Source of the DNA: JABWCQ01 sp964587105
GTDB lineage: Bacteria; Electryoneota; RPQS01
DNA length: 64,000 nucleotides
Reading direction: 5' to 3'
Assembly (NCBI GenBank): GCA_964587105.1
Contig: CAZPKG010000014.1
Coordinates: 1-64,000, forward strand
The position numbers were made by a program, and so were the translations under genes. A model generated the notes under the pieces. The model worked only from the letters and a program-made list of their open reading frames with translations. It did no database searches and had not been told where the DNA came from. How positions within the stretch are numbered: position 1 is the first letter of the stretch; the number at the start of each line of letters is the position of its first letter. Positions 53,123 through 61,227 of the stretch are shown one piece after another.

Positions 53123-54441
53123 TTCTGTTTGATCGTTACAGCAAACTTAAGAAACAGGCTCCCGGCACGACGGTGCACGCGGGACAGAAACAGCTTCTGC
53201 CTTTGCTGAGCGGTTCGTTACGAAAAAATGATTTGCCCGAGTTGATTGTCGAGCCGTCGAACGTTCAAGAGTTGCAAACCGTGTTAAGATTTGCAGCCGA
53301 GAAAGACATGCGCGTTGCCGTTGCGTCTGGCCACGCTCCAGCGGCGGTGCATGAGCTTGAGGGCGCAATGCTGATTCTTGTTCATCGCCTGACCGGCCCA
53401 TCGCAGTTGTCTTCTGATGGCTTGGGTCTGTGGGTGCATTCAGGCACTCCGCTTGAAACGATTGCAGTTGAACTCGCGCAACGAGGTTTGGTTTGGCTGC
53501 CGCTCTTTCCGCTTGAACCGGGCGAGACGATGGGAACATTATTTGCGCGGGCGGCAGAAGGAGTACGTTGTCATCGCGGCGGCGGTGTGTTGTCGAATAT
53601 CCGACGAATCGAATGGGTTGGCTACGACGGCGAGCGATTCGCCACTGGACCCGGAAGCACCGGCGATAACATCGACGTTTCGCCATTATTATTCGGTGGC
53701 GGAGCGCGTTACGGCATCATGACAAGGTTTGAACTTGCTTTGGAGCCGATCCCGGATTCTCGAACATTGCTGCTTTGTGAATGTCAATCAATTCAGGAAT
53801 TGAGCGATCTTTATCACGGGTGGCGTTATGGCGTGCCGATGCCAAGCGCACTTCCGTTTTGGACCGGCACGGCTACGCACGCGCTGAGGCAAGGGAATGA
53901 TAATCTCATCTCAGAAAACGCCGTCGGCCTGTTGGCTTGCGAGTGGGAAGGCAGCATCGGCGTTGAAGTCTCTCCGGAGCTTATGCACCAACGAGTTGAA
54001 GGAATCACTCCGGTCAATCACATGTGGCAGAATCTGTTTCGCTTGCCGCGCACGTTGAATCGTTTGTTTGCCAACAAGAGTTGTGGTCGTTATCGGCTGC
54101 CGTCGGAAGCTCTCTGTGATTTTGATGAACGTGTAACTGAACTCGCCCGCGACCGGAGTCTCTCGGTTGCCGTTTGGGGCACGCTGGATATCGGACATGT
54201 AAATGTGTGGGTTCTGCACCCCGATGATGAAGCTCGCACGGCTCGCCGCGCCGCCGAATTGCTTGAGAGGTTAGCAGAAGACTCGCTGAATTTGCAGGGT
54301 TGTCCCGTGCAATTGGCTTCAGGAATGAGTGACGTGTCACTTTATCGCGATGCTTTGACGCAAAGCTGGGAATTAGCACTTGTGAACAAATGCGATCCCA
54401 CGTCGCGGCATAAACCGTTACGCGCGCAGGCGACGGTGTAG
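53119..54441 (+). CDS. FAD-binding oxidase (GlcD/PCMH-type domain)
   Basis: A 440-residue protein with the FAD-binding type 4 (PCMH) fold: PELIVEPSNVQELQTVLRFA, VAVASGHAP, the LWVHSGTPLE segment and LLFGGGARYGIMTRFELAL. The C-terminal part is divergent from glycolate oxidase or lactate dehydrogenase, so the substrate is unknown. No heme or Fe-S motif was found, hence it may be a soluble dehydrogenase. It ends the long plus-strand run. Confidence 0.8.
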   Translation: MILFDRYSKLKKQAPGTTVHAGQKQLLPLLSGSLRKNDLPELIVEPSNVQELQTVLRFAAEKDMRVAVASGHAPAAVHELEGAMLILVHRLTGPSQLSSDGLGLWVHSGTPLETIAVELAQRGLVWLPLFPLEPGETMGTLFARAAEGVRCHRGGGVLSNIRRIEWVGYDGERFATGPGSTGDNIDVSPLLFGGGARYGIMTRFELALEPIPDSRTLLLCECQSIQELSDLYHGWRYGVPMPSALPFWTGTATHALRQGNDNLISENAVGLLACEWEGSIGVEVSPELMHQRVEGITPVNHMWQNLFRLPRTLNRLFANKSCGRYRLPSEALCDFDERVTELARDRSLSVAVWGTLDIGHVNVWVLHPDDEARTARRAAELLERLAEDSLNLQGCPVQLASGMSDVSLYRDALTQSWELALVNKCDPTSRHKPLRAQATV

Positions 54442-54460
54442 AAATTATATTAATGACTCA

Positions 54461-54493
54461 AAAAAAGCCCGACCACCATGTGGTCGGGCTTTT
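54461..54493. terminator. Bidirectional terminator
   Basis: AAAAAAGCCCGACCAC (54461-54476) pairs with its complement from 54480, followed by a T run. It ends both the FAD oxidase (plus) and citrate synthase (minus). Confidence 0.92.
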
Positions 54494-54513
54494 GAATTAA
54501 GGGTAGTGATAGT

Positions 54514-55791
54514 CTATGCGCCGGCGAGTTTCTTGAGCGCGCCGAGCGTAATGGATTTCGGACGCTGAATCGGTTCGCCCCATGCGCGGCTCAAGACAAG
54601 TTGAGACGAGATGCCAATCGCGCGCGAAACGCCGAACAGTACGGTATAGTATCGTGCCTGCGTGACGCCGTAATGGTGCAGCAAGCTACCCGAGATTGAG
54701 TCAACGTTCGGCCACGGATCCTTGATTTTCTGAATCGTCTTCAAAATATCCGGCACGACGTTAAACACTTGCTCGGCGAGCTTGAAAACCGGAGCGTCAG
54801 GGCATTCTTTCTTGCCAAATTCCATAAACGCTGTGAAGCGCGGGTCAACCACGCGCAACACGGCGTGGCCGTACCCCGGAATCACGCGGCCGCTATTCAA
54901 AGTTTCTTGAGCAAACGTATGCAACTGCTCGTTCGACGGGACTCCGTTGAACTTCTTGATCACGTCAAGCAACCATTCGAGCACTTCCTGATTGGCAAGC
55001 CCGTGCAATGGACCCGCCAATCCGTTAAGCCCTGCGCAAATCGTATAGTACGGATCCGACAAAGCGGAGCCGACGCAGTGCGAAGTGTGGGCGGAAACGT
55101 TGCCGCTTTCGTGATCGGTGTGCAGAGTCATGTACAGGCGCATCAATCGCGCGAAACCGCCGTCCTTGTCTTCAATGCCCATCATGTAGGCATACGACTC
55201 GGCCCAGTCATGGCCGGCTTTCGGAGCGATGCGCGGACCCAGATCATAGCGCCAACGATAGACACCGGCAGCAATTTCAGGCAACTTAGCGACCAAATTC
55301 AAGCAATCTTCGAGGACGGCATGCCAATATTGATCCTTGGCCATACCTTCATCGTAGCGCTTGCGGAAAATGGACTCGCGTTCGAGCGCCAAAACCAATA
55401 GATTAAATGTCGCCATCGGGTGGCTGTCTTTCGGCATGGCCTCAAGAACACTCCAAACGTATGACGGAACTTCACGACGCCTATTCAGGTCGGCCTGAAA
55501 GTCAGCGAGTTCAGCGGTTGTCGGCAGTTCGCCCGTGAGCAAGAGCCAGAAAACTTCTTCAGGAAGTTTGTCAACCAGTTGCATAATGGGTGTGCCGCGA
55601 ATAATCAAACCGTGATCGGCGGGGACTTCGGAGGTGTCGCACAGTAGCGACTTGATGCCGCGCTGTCCGCCAAGTAATGCACCGACCGAAACATTGTCTA
55701 TGACCGTTTCGCCGTGCGACTTTGCCAGGGACTTAATTGAGTCCTGATAGGCAGGTAGTGTTTTAGACAGTTTGTCGTGTAAAAGTGACAT
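54514..55791 (-). CDS. gltA: Citrate synthase
   Basis: A 425-residue enzyme of the eukaryotic-like type I class. It joins acetyl-CoA and oxaloacetate at the entry of the TCA cycle. Key motifs: LTGELPT, HTDHESGNVSAHTSH with catalytic His, GPLHGLANQEVLEW with the second His and VIPGYGHAVLRVVDPR with the catalytic Asp region. Standing alone on the minus strand, with its start followed by a gene-free stretch of about 335 bp. Confidence 0.94.
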   Translation of the reverse strand: MSLLHDKLSKTLPAYQDSIKSLAKSHGETVIDNVSVGALLGGQRGIKSLLCDTSEVPADHGLIIRGTPIMQLVDKLPEEVFWLLLTGELPTTAELADFQADLNRRREVPSYVWSVLEAMPKDSHPMATFNLLVLALERESIFRKRYDEGMAKDQYWHAVLEDCLNLVAKLPEIAAGVYRWRYDLGPRIAPKAGHDWAESYAYMMGIEDKDGGFARLMRLYMTLHTDHESGNVSAHTSHCVGSALSDPYYTICAGLNGLAGPLHGLANQEVLEWLLDVIKKFNGVPSNEQLHTFAQETLNSGRVIPGYGHAVLRVVDPRFTAFMEFGKKECPDAPVFKLAEQVFNVVPDILKTIQKIKDPWPNVDSISGSLLHHYGVTQARYYTVLFGVSRAIGISSQLVLSRAWGEPIQRPKSITLGALKKLAGA

Positions 55792-56126
55792 AGAATGCAG
55801 ACCCGTTAAACTGGTAGGCTATAGAGTTACAATTAGACTTATAGTATGGCGAAATGCGTTTAGAAAATCAACAGTCAAAATTTGCGAGTCCTGTGACTAA
55901 AGTAACAAAAGTATTGACTTACGCCGGAAGTTGCGATTAGCCAGATTGAGGCGCACCAAGAAATTTTCCGAAAGGGTGAGAGGGGGAATGAGCAATCAGC
56001 ATATATTATCGTAAAATAATTGTAAATAAGTATTTACAATGAATAACTATATCATTATTGAAACTGAAAAAGCGCGAATTGAATTGCGGAATTGCCCGCA
56101 GTTGCGTAATTTACCATCTTCACCCC
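55792..56126. other. Gene-free divergent region with a 22-bp palindrome
   Basis: Contains the 5' region of citrate synthase (minus) and of rmuC (plus). The clearest structure is the perfect palindrome at 56019-56040. Several AT-rich hexamers resemble -10 boxes but none has a good -35 partner. Confidence 0.5.
56019..56040. promoter_or_regulatory. Perfect 22-bp palindrome, candidate operator
   Basis: Arms ATTGTAAATA (56019-56028) and TATTTACAAT (56031-56040) around a 2-bp centre AG. It lies 87 bp before the rmuC start at 56127. Length and symmetry fit a dimeric helix-turn-helix protein; the regulator is not identifiable. Confidence 0.5.
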
Positions 56127-57428
56127 ATGTTTACCCCTGCCATTTTCCTCATTATCAGTGTGGTTGCTGGAGCAGCAATCTTGTTAGCCGTACAGCTGGC
56201 CCGCCTCGGACGCAAGTCTGCTGGCGAAGCTGAGCGCACTGCGGCTATGGAGGCCCGGCTGAGTCTCTTACAGGAGAGCATCGAGCGCGCCAGACAGGAG
56301 AACCAGAAAACGGTGGCCGAAGAGCTAAGCCGGACGCGACGCGACCTCGCGGTAGAACAGGAGATTGCCCGCAAAGAACTCCGCGAGAGCCTGACCGGAT
56401 TCAGTGGGAACCTTGAGAACCTGCGCAATACGCTTTCGCAGGATCAATCAAAGGCGCGCACGGAATCCCGGGACACGATCGTCCAGAGTGTCACAACTCT
56501 CTCCGAACAGTTCAATAAGCTTCAGCAATCAAACGAGCAGAAGCTGGCTGAGATTCAAAAGCGGGTGGACGAGAAGCTCAGCGAAACGATTACCAGAAAC
56601 GACACTTTGTTCAAAGGCGTCTCGGATAAGTTAACCGAGCTTCATGCGACGAACGAGAAGATCCAACGCTTCTCGCAGGAGCTTGAGGAACTGCAAAATA
56701 TTCTAAAAGCTCCGAAGCTGCGCGGTGAACTCGGCGAAATTGAAATGGAGCGGATGCTCAGAGATTGCCTTCATCCAGAGCAGTTTGATTTGCAGCACAC
56801 GTTGCCGGGCGGCAAAGTGGATGCAATCATAATCAATCCACAGGGAAAACTACCGGTTGACAGCAAGTTTCCGCTCGAAGCCTACAATCGTTTGCGTGCC
56901 GCTTCCAGTGACGCTGAAACAGAAACCGCGCGCAAAGATTTTTCGCGCGCGGTGAGAAAACATGTTGATGATATTGCAAACAAGTATATTTGCCCGCCGG
57001 AGACTCTACTCTTTGCAGTGATGTTTGTTCCGGCCGAGGGGGTTTATTACGAGTTGCTATCGACGCCTGAACTAATGGAATATGCTCGGAAAAAGAGCGT
57101 GTTCCCGACATCACCAACGTCGTTTTGGGCTTTGCTTCAGGTGACAGTGATTGGCTTTAAGGGTATGAGAATCTCCGAGAACGCGCGGCGCATCACAGGG
57201 TTACTGCGCGGTCTGACGGATGATTTAGGTAAGGTTCGTACGAGTTTTGACCGTGCAGCGACTCAAGTGCGACAGGCCAACAACAACATGGATAGTGCGG
57301 GCCGCGATCTCGAGCAGATGGGCCGCAAGATTGAGAGCATTCAACATGAGAGCAACGCCGACGAATTACCCGGCGGCGTTGTGGGAACACTTGCCTCAAA
57401 AACTGACGGAACATTGTGGGAACCGTAG
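56127..57428 (+). CDS. rmuC: DNA recombination protein RmuC
   Basis: A 433-residue protein from ATG 56127; the longer frame begins at a TTG with no support. An N-terminal membrane helix (about residues 4-22), a long coiled coil (to about residue 190) and the RmuC nuclease-like domain with LRGELGEIEMERML, DAIIINPQGKLPVDSKFPLE, KYICPPETLLFAVMFVPAEG and SPTSFWALLQVT follow. RmuC limits inversions at short repeats. Its last bases overlap the next gene. Confidence 0.9.
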   Translation: MFTPAIFLIISVVAGAAILLAVQLARLGRKSAGEAERTAAMEARLSLLQESIERARQENQKTVAEELSRTRRDLAVEQEIARKELRESLTGFSGNLENLRNTLSQDQSKARTESRDTIVQSVTTLSEQFNKLQQSNEQKLAEIQKRVDEKLSETITRNDTLFKGVSDKLTELHATNEKIQRFSQELEELQNILKAPKLRGELGEIEMERMLRDCLHPEQFDLQHTLPGGKVDAIIINPQGKLPVDSKFPLEAYNRLRAASSDAETETARKDFSRAVRKHVDDIANKYICPPETLLFAVMFVPAEGVYYELLSTPELMEYARKKSVFPTSPTSFWALLQVTVIGFKGMRISENARRITGLLRGLTDDLGKVRTSFDRAATQVRQANNNMDSAGRDLEQMGRKIESIQHESNADELPGGVVGTLASKTDGTLWEP

Positions 57429-57991
57429 GCCATTCACGACCTATTCCCGATCCAAATCAGTTCGAGCTGTTTAGCGTCGCCGCTCCGGCTTCGCCGCCGA
57501 TAACCGCTGAATCGCAAAAAAATCGGCGCGGACCGCGGCATCACCCGCAGGGGCTCGTTTATGATTTGCAGCAATGTTTTGACGTGATCAATCAAGTGAT
57601 GTTCAAGAGGGAACTCAAGCAACCGATCATGCGCTGGAGCCGCAATCGTTGGCGCTACACTTTGGGACTTTGCGATGTAGAAAAGCGCGTCATCACCATG
57701 AACACAGCCCTTGATGATGCGCGCATTCCTGAAATGGTTGTAGCCGGTGTGATGCACCATGAGATGCTGCATCTCTATTTCGGCATCACCGAAGGCCCGA
57801 ATGGCGGACGGAGATTTCACACTCCTGAATTTCGCGCGGCGGAACGGCTTTTTCCGGCTTACACTCAAGTCGAAGAATGGCTGCGCGACAATTGGCCCCT
57901 GCGCGGCAGACCCGCCCGCAAGCCGCGTTCCCTTTCCGGCGGCTTTCTCTCCTACCTCTCAATGATGCACGGCTCGACTGCCGAGCGCTAA
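57416..57991 (+). CDS. SprT-like zinc metalloprotein
   Basis: A 191-residue protein with the zinc motif HHEMLHLYF (HExxH) and a third His in FHTPEFRAAE, the layout of SprT and SPRTN-like proteases. The N-terminal 45 residues are Pro- and Ser-rich. GTG start inside the end of rmuC (13 bp). SprT-like proteins are linked to DNA-protein crosslink repair or metal-dependent proteolysis, which fits the RmuC neighbour, but this link is inferred. Confidence 0.78.
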   Translation: MGTVGHSRPIPDPNQFELFSVAAPASPPITAESQKNRRGPRHHPQGLVYDLQQCFDVINQVMFKRELKQPIMRWSRNRWRYTLGLCDVEKRVITMNTALDDARIPEMVVAGVMHHEMLHLYFGITEGPNGGRRFHTPEFRAAERLFPAYTQVEEWLRDNWPLRGRPARKPRSLSGGFLSYLSMMHGSTAER

Positions 57992-57992
57992 T

Positions 57993-58454
57993 CTATTCGT
58001 AGATCGCCGCGTCGCGTTCGATTGTCCACTCTTCGTGCGGAACGCCGTTAACGGTGCAGGACGCACGAAACAAGATTGAACGATCAAGCGACAGAGAGAC
58101 GGAACAATACTTGGTAAGCGAGAGATTTACGGCTTTCATGACCGCTTCTTCGGAGAGATTGGGCCCCTCGATTTGCACATGAAAATGCAGTGAAGTCAGG
58201 CGCCGGGGATGTGTTTCAGCCCTCGTGGCCTCAAGTTCCATATCAAACTTGGTAAACTCGTGGCGGCCTTTGCCAAGAATGAACACGATATCCATGCTCA
58301 CGCAGCCTCCGGCCGCGAGAACGAGCAGTTCAATGGGGGAATTGGCGCCGTTAGACCCTCCCGAAACGGGGCCTGCATCCAATGGAAGCCAATGATTTGA
58401 ATCAGCTTTAGCCAAGAAGGCCATTTGACCGTTATGGCGAAGCACTACCTTCAA
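57993..58454 (-). CDS. OsmC-family peroxiredoxin-like protein
   Basis: A 153-residue protein with the two conserved Cys of OsmC/Ohr: AAGGCVSMD and LTKYCSVSLSL, plus SPIELLVLAAGGC. It reduces organic hydroperoxides in the known members, with thiols as donor. Some members of this subgroup do other thiol chemistry. It converges with the SprT-like gene, only 1 bp apart. Confidence 0.88.
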   Translation of the reverse strand: MKVVLRHNGQMAFLAKADSNHWLPLDAGPVSGGSNGANSPIELLVLAAGGCVSMDIVFILGKGRHEFTKFDMELEATRAETHPRRLTSLHFHVQIEGPNLSEEAVMKAVNLSLTKYCSVSLSLDRSILFRASCTVNGVPHEEWTIERDAAIYE

Positions 58455-58517
58455 GGGAACCTCCGGGTAATATAGATTGTAATAAAGATGTCGAAATTCA
58501 ACGGGAAACGCAATTAC

Positions 58518-60311
58518 ATGTCTCGGTTTGCACCGTTTCTAATAGCTTTAGCAATAATTACAAGCTGCAACTCTGTTCTGGCACAGGATGACGCAGGCGG
58601 ACCCACGTCGCCGGGCGTACCGATTCGAGCCTATTGGAGCACAAATGCCGTTGCGGCCGGCGGAACATCAGAATTAGGTCTGTTGTTCAGCGTGCCTCCA
58701 AAACATCACATTACCGACGTAGAGTTCGGACTGTTCTTTGTCGAGATTGCGGATACACTTGGGCTGGATTTTGGTGATCCGATCTTCCCCAAAGGTGAGC
58801 CATTTCACGATGAAGTCTGCTATCGTGGCGACGTGCTCGTTCGCGTTCCTGTCACTGCATCAGCGCAAGCCGTGTTGGGCAGTCATTCAATTTCACTGAG
58901 CGGTGGATACCAGATTTGTCAAGAATACGGCGAGGAAGTTTGTTTCCTGCCGGAAGACAAAATTGTAACGGCTCAAACCGAAATCGTTGCTGCCGGTACG
59001 CAGGTGCTTGCGGCCAACGAGCGCATCTTCTCAGGTGGAGCGACGGCTGAGCCTGAAGAGCCAAAGGGGCTTGAAGCACGTCTAATGGCAGCCCTTGCAA
59101 AAGGCTCATGGACGGCATTTTTCGTCGCATTCCTGGGCGGAATCCTTGCAAGTTTTACGCCGTGCGTTTATCCGGTGATCCCGATTACGATTGGCTATAT
59201 CGGAGGCGCGAGCGCAGGTAAGCCATTGCGCGGTTTGGCCCTGTCATTGATTTTCTCGCTCGGCATCGCCATTGTCTATAGTTCTCTGGGTCTTTTTGCG
59301 GCGGCGACCGGAACGCTCTTCGGTTCAATTTCAGGATCGCCGGTAGTCAATATCATAATTGCTCTTGTGTTCGGCATGATGGGCATTAGTATGCTCGGAG
59401 CATTCGATATTGCTTTGCCGTCTGCGTTACAAACCGCGCTGGTTGGAGGTTCAACCAAAAAGGGATTCTTCGGCCCGCTTCTGTTGGGAATGGCCTCGGG
59501 CCTCGTGATGGCGCCGTGTGTCGGCCCGGTGATTGTGGCTCTATTGGCGTGGGTTGCGCAGTCCGGCGATCTGTTTTACGGCTGGGCGCTCCTGTTCACA
59601 TTCTCAATTGGTCTTGGCTTGTTGTTCCTTGTGATTGGAACATTTGCCGGAGCCATTCAGGCCTTACCACGCGCTGGATCGTGGATGGAAGTGGTCAAGA
59701 AGGGTTTTGGTTGGGTTTTGCTGGCCGGCGCTTTGTACATGCTCCGCTTGACGTTACCTGAACCGATCTATTTCGCTTGTTGGGCCGTTCTTTTGATCAC
59801 ATTCTCCGTATTCTCAGGGGCATTTGATCCTCTGACCGAAGAGACAACTCCGCAGCAGCGAATCGGCAAAGCGATTACATTAATTATTTTCTTGATCGGC
59901 GGAATCTTCCTCTTCAAGTCATTCTATCCGAATGCCATTGGTGGAAATGTCGCCGCAAATCAAACGGAACTTGAGTGGCTGGTCAACAAAGAAGAGCAGG
60001 CGATTGATCTCGCCACATCCGGCGGCAAAACCGTTTTGATTGACGTCTATGCGGATTGGTGCGTCGCCTGCGTTGAATTGGACGAAAAGACTTGGGTCGT
60101 CCCGTCCGTGCAGAAGCGCGTGGACGATTTCGTGCGGCTTAAGCTCGATTTCACGAAAGAAACACCGTGGGTGGCCGAGATGAAGAAGAAATATCGAATC
60201 ACGGGGATGCCTACCGTGATATTGCAGGAAGGAGATCGCGAGGTCACCCGTTTTACCGGGTTCAAGCCCGCTGAGGAGTTTATAGCTCTTCTCGATCAAC
60301 ACAATTTATAA
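58518..60311 (+). CDS. dsbD: Thiol:disulfide interchange protein DsbD
   Basis: A protein of 597 residues if started at ATG 58518 (signal MSRFAPFLIALAIITSCNSV), or 607 if at 58488. The N-terminal periplasmic domain has Cys in HDEVCYRG, YQICQEYGEEVCF. The membrane part has about eight helices with the two active Cys in FTPCVYPVIPIT and APCVGPVIVALL. The C-terminal thioredoxin domain has ADWCVACVELDE and the cis-proline TGMPTVIL. DsbD moves electrons from cytoplasmic thioredoxin to the periplasm, for cytochrome c maturation and isomerases. It is 28 bp from the next thioredoxin gene, which may be its direct donor. Confidence 0.93.
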   Translation: MSRFAPFLIALAIITSCNSVLAQDDAGGPTSPGVPIRAYWSTNAVAAGGTSELGLLFSVPPKHHITDVEFGLFFVEIADTLGLDFGDPIFPKGEPFHDEVCYRGDVLVRVPVTASAQAVLGSHSISLSGGYQICQEYGEEVCFLPEDKIVTAQTEIVAAGTQVLAANERIFSGGATAEPEEPKGLEARLMAALAKGSWTAFFVAFLGGILASFTPCVYPVIPITIGYIGGASAGKPLRGLALSLIFSLGIAIVYSSLGLFAAATGTLFGSISGSPVVNIIIALVFGMMGISMLGAFDIALPSALQTALVGGSTKKGFFGPLLLGMASGLVMAPCVGPVIVALLAWVAQSGDLFYGWALLFTFSIGLGLLFLVIGTFAGAIQALPRAGSWMEVVKKGFGWVLLAGALYMLRLTLPEPIYFACWAVLLITFSVFSGAFDPLTEETTPQQRIGKAITLIIFLIGGIFLFKSFYPNAIGGNVAANQTELEWLVNKEEQAIDLATSGGKTVLIDVYADWCVACVELDEKTWVVPSVQKRVDDFVRLKLDFTKETPWVAEMKKKYRITGMPTVILQEGDREVTRFTGFKPAEEFIALLDQHNL

Positions 60312-60339
60312 TCGTTAGCAATACCAACAAGGAGACGAC

Positions 60340-60666
60340 GTGGCTGATCTGGTCAATGTTACGGATGCTAATTTTGAAGAGACTATTCTGCGGGCCAACC
60401 GACTCGCAGTGCTCGATTTTGGAGCTGAGTGGTGTGCCCCATGCAAAAAAGTTCACGCAATGCTGAAAGAGCTTGCGCCTGATTGGGCTGAACGAGTTGT
60501 CATCGGCGAAATTGATATCGCTGTCAATCCGGAAGTGCCCCGCAAATACGGCGTGCTGAATATTCCGCAGGTGCTGTTCTTCAAGAACGGTCAGCTTGTG
60601 GAAACTGTGACAGGCGTACTACCGAAGGCGAAGCTTGAGGAAAAATTCCGCAATCACGCGCAATAG
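60340..60666 (+). CDS. Thioredoxin with WCAPC active site
   Basis: A 108-residue thioredoxin-like protein with active site EWCAPCKKV and cis-proline NIPQVLFFKNG. GTG start with AAGGAG 6 nt upstream. The CAPC dipeptide differs from the CGPC of the other thioredoxin (25507-25848) and may change redox potential. Its position just after DsbD suggests that it supplies electrons to it. Confidence 0.9.
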   Translation: MADLVNVTDANFEETILRANRLAVLDFGAEWCAPCKKVHAMLKELAPDWAERVVIGEIDIAVNPEVPRKYGVLNIPQVLFFKNGQLVETVTGVLPKAKLEEKFRNHAQ

Positions 60667-60689
60667 TTTTCAATTGCACGATTGCAAAT

Positions 60690-60726
60690 GAACAGGGCCG
60701 CTGTGCAAGCGGCCCTGTTCATTTTT
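60690..60726. terminator. Bidirectional terminator
   Basis: A 13-bp stem GAACAGGGCCGCT (60690-60702) with AGCGGCCCTGTTC (60708-60720), then ATTTTT. It ends the thioredoxin gene and the convergent basic-protein gene. Confidence 0.88.
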
Positions 60727-60744
60727 GCGATAATGATTTTGCGA

Positions 60745-61179
60745 TCACTTCTTGGAGGATTTCTTTGTCGCGCTCTTGTTCGCGGTTTTGGCAGGGGCAG
60801 CCTTCTTAGCCGCAGCGTTCTTCTCAGCCGGAGTCGCAACTTTCTTGGCAGCAGCTTTTTTCACAGATTCGGCCTTTTTAGCGGTGGGCTTTTCTGCAAC
60901 CACCTTCGCTGCTGTCTCAGTTTTCACTTTCGGTTTCTCTGCTGCAGCTTTAGGTGCAGGCGCTTCACCGGTGATTTCAGATATCTCTGATTTAAGCTTT
61001 TCAATCTTGCTCTCCAACCGCTCTTTCAGCTTAACGACCTCGCGGTTCATTGCGCTTGTGTGCCCGGCGCCAAGTAACGCGCCGAGCTTCCATTTACCCG
61101 ACGACGCCATGAGTTCTTTCTCCGCCATCACGAGCTTGAGCTTCAGCGCACGGAGTTTTTTCTCGAGTGTTTCATCCAT
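60745..61179 (-). CDS. Histone H1-like Lys/Ala-rich protein
   Basis: A 144-residue protein. Residues 1-70 form a charged coiled coil (EKKLRALKLKLVMAEKEL, REVVKLKERLESKIEKL); the rest is AK-rich with short PAKAA and AAKK repeats, as in histone H1 C-terminal tails of bacterial nucleoid proteins. It is likely to bind DNA or RNA without sequence specificity. The gene is separated by 48 bp from the phosphorylase gene on the same strand. Confidence 0.7.
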   Translation of the reverse strand: MDETLEKKLRALKLKLVMAEKELMASSGKWKLGALLGAGHTSAMNREVVKLKERLESKIEKLKSEISEITGEAPAPKAAAEKPKVKTETAAKVVAEKPTAKKAESVKKAAAKKVATPAEKNAAAKKAAPAKTANKSATKKSSKK

Positions 61180-61227
61180 AAGACATCAGCACTTTCTTAT
61201 TTGATTGGCGGGCTTCCGCCTGTAAAA

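Noticed and set aside
52990..53178. Minus-strand frame rich in acidic residues over the FmdB tail
   Set aside because: It mirrors the Ser/Lys-rich low-complexity tail of the FmdB gene on the opposite strand and has no independent support.
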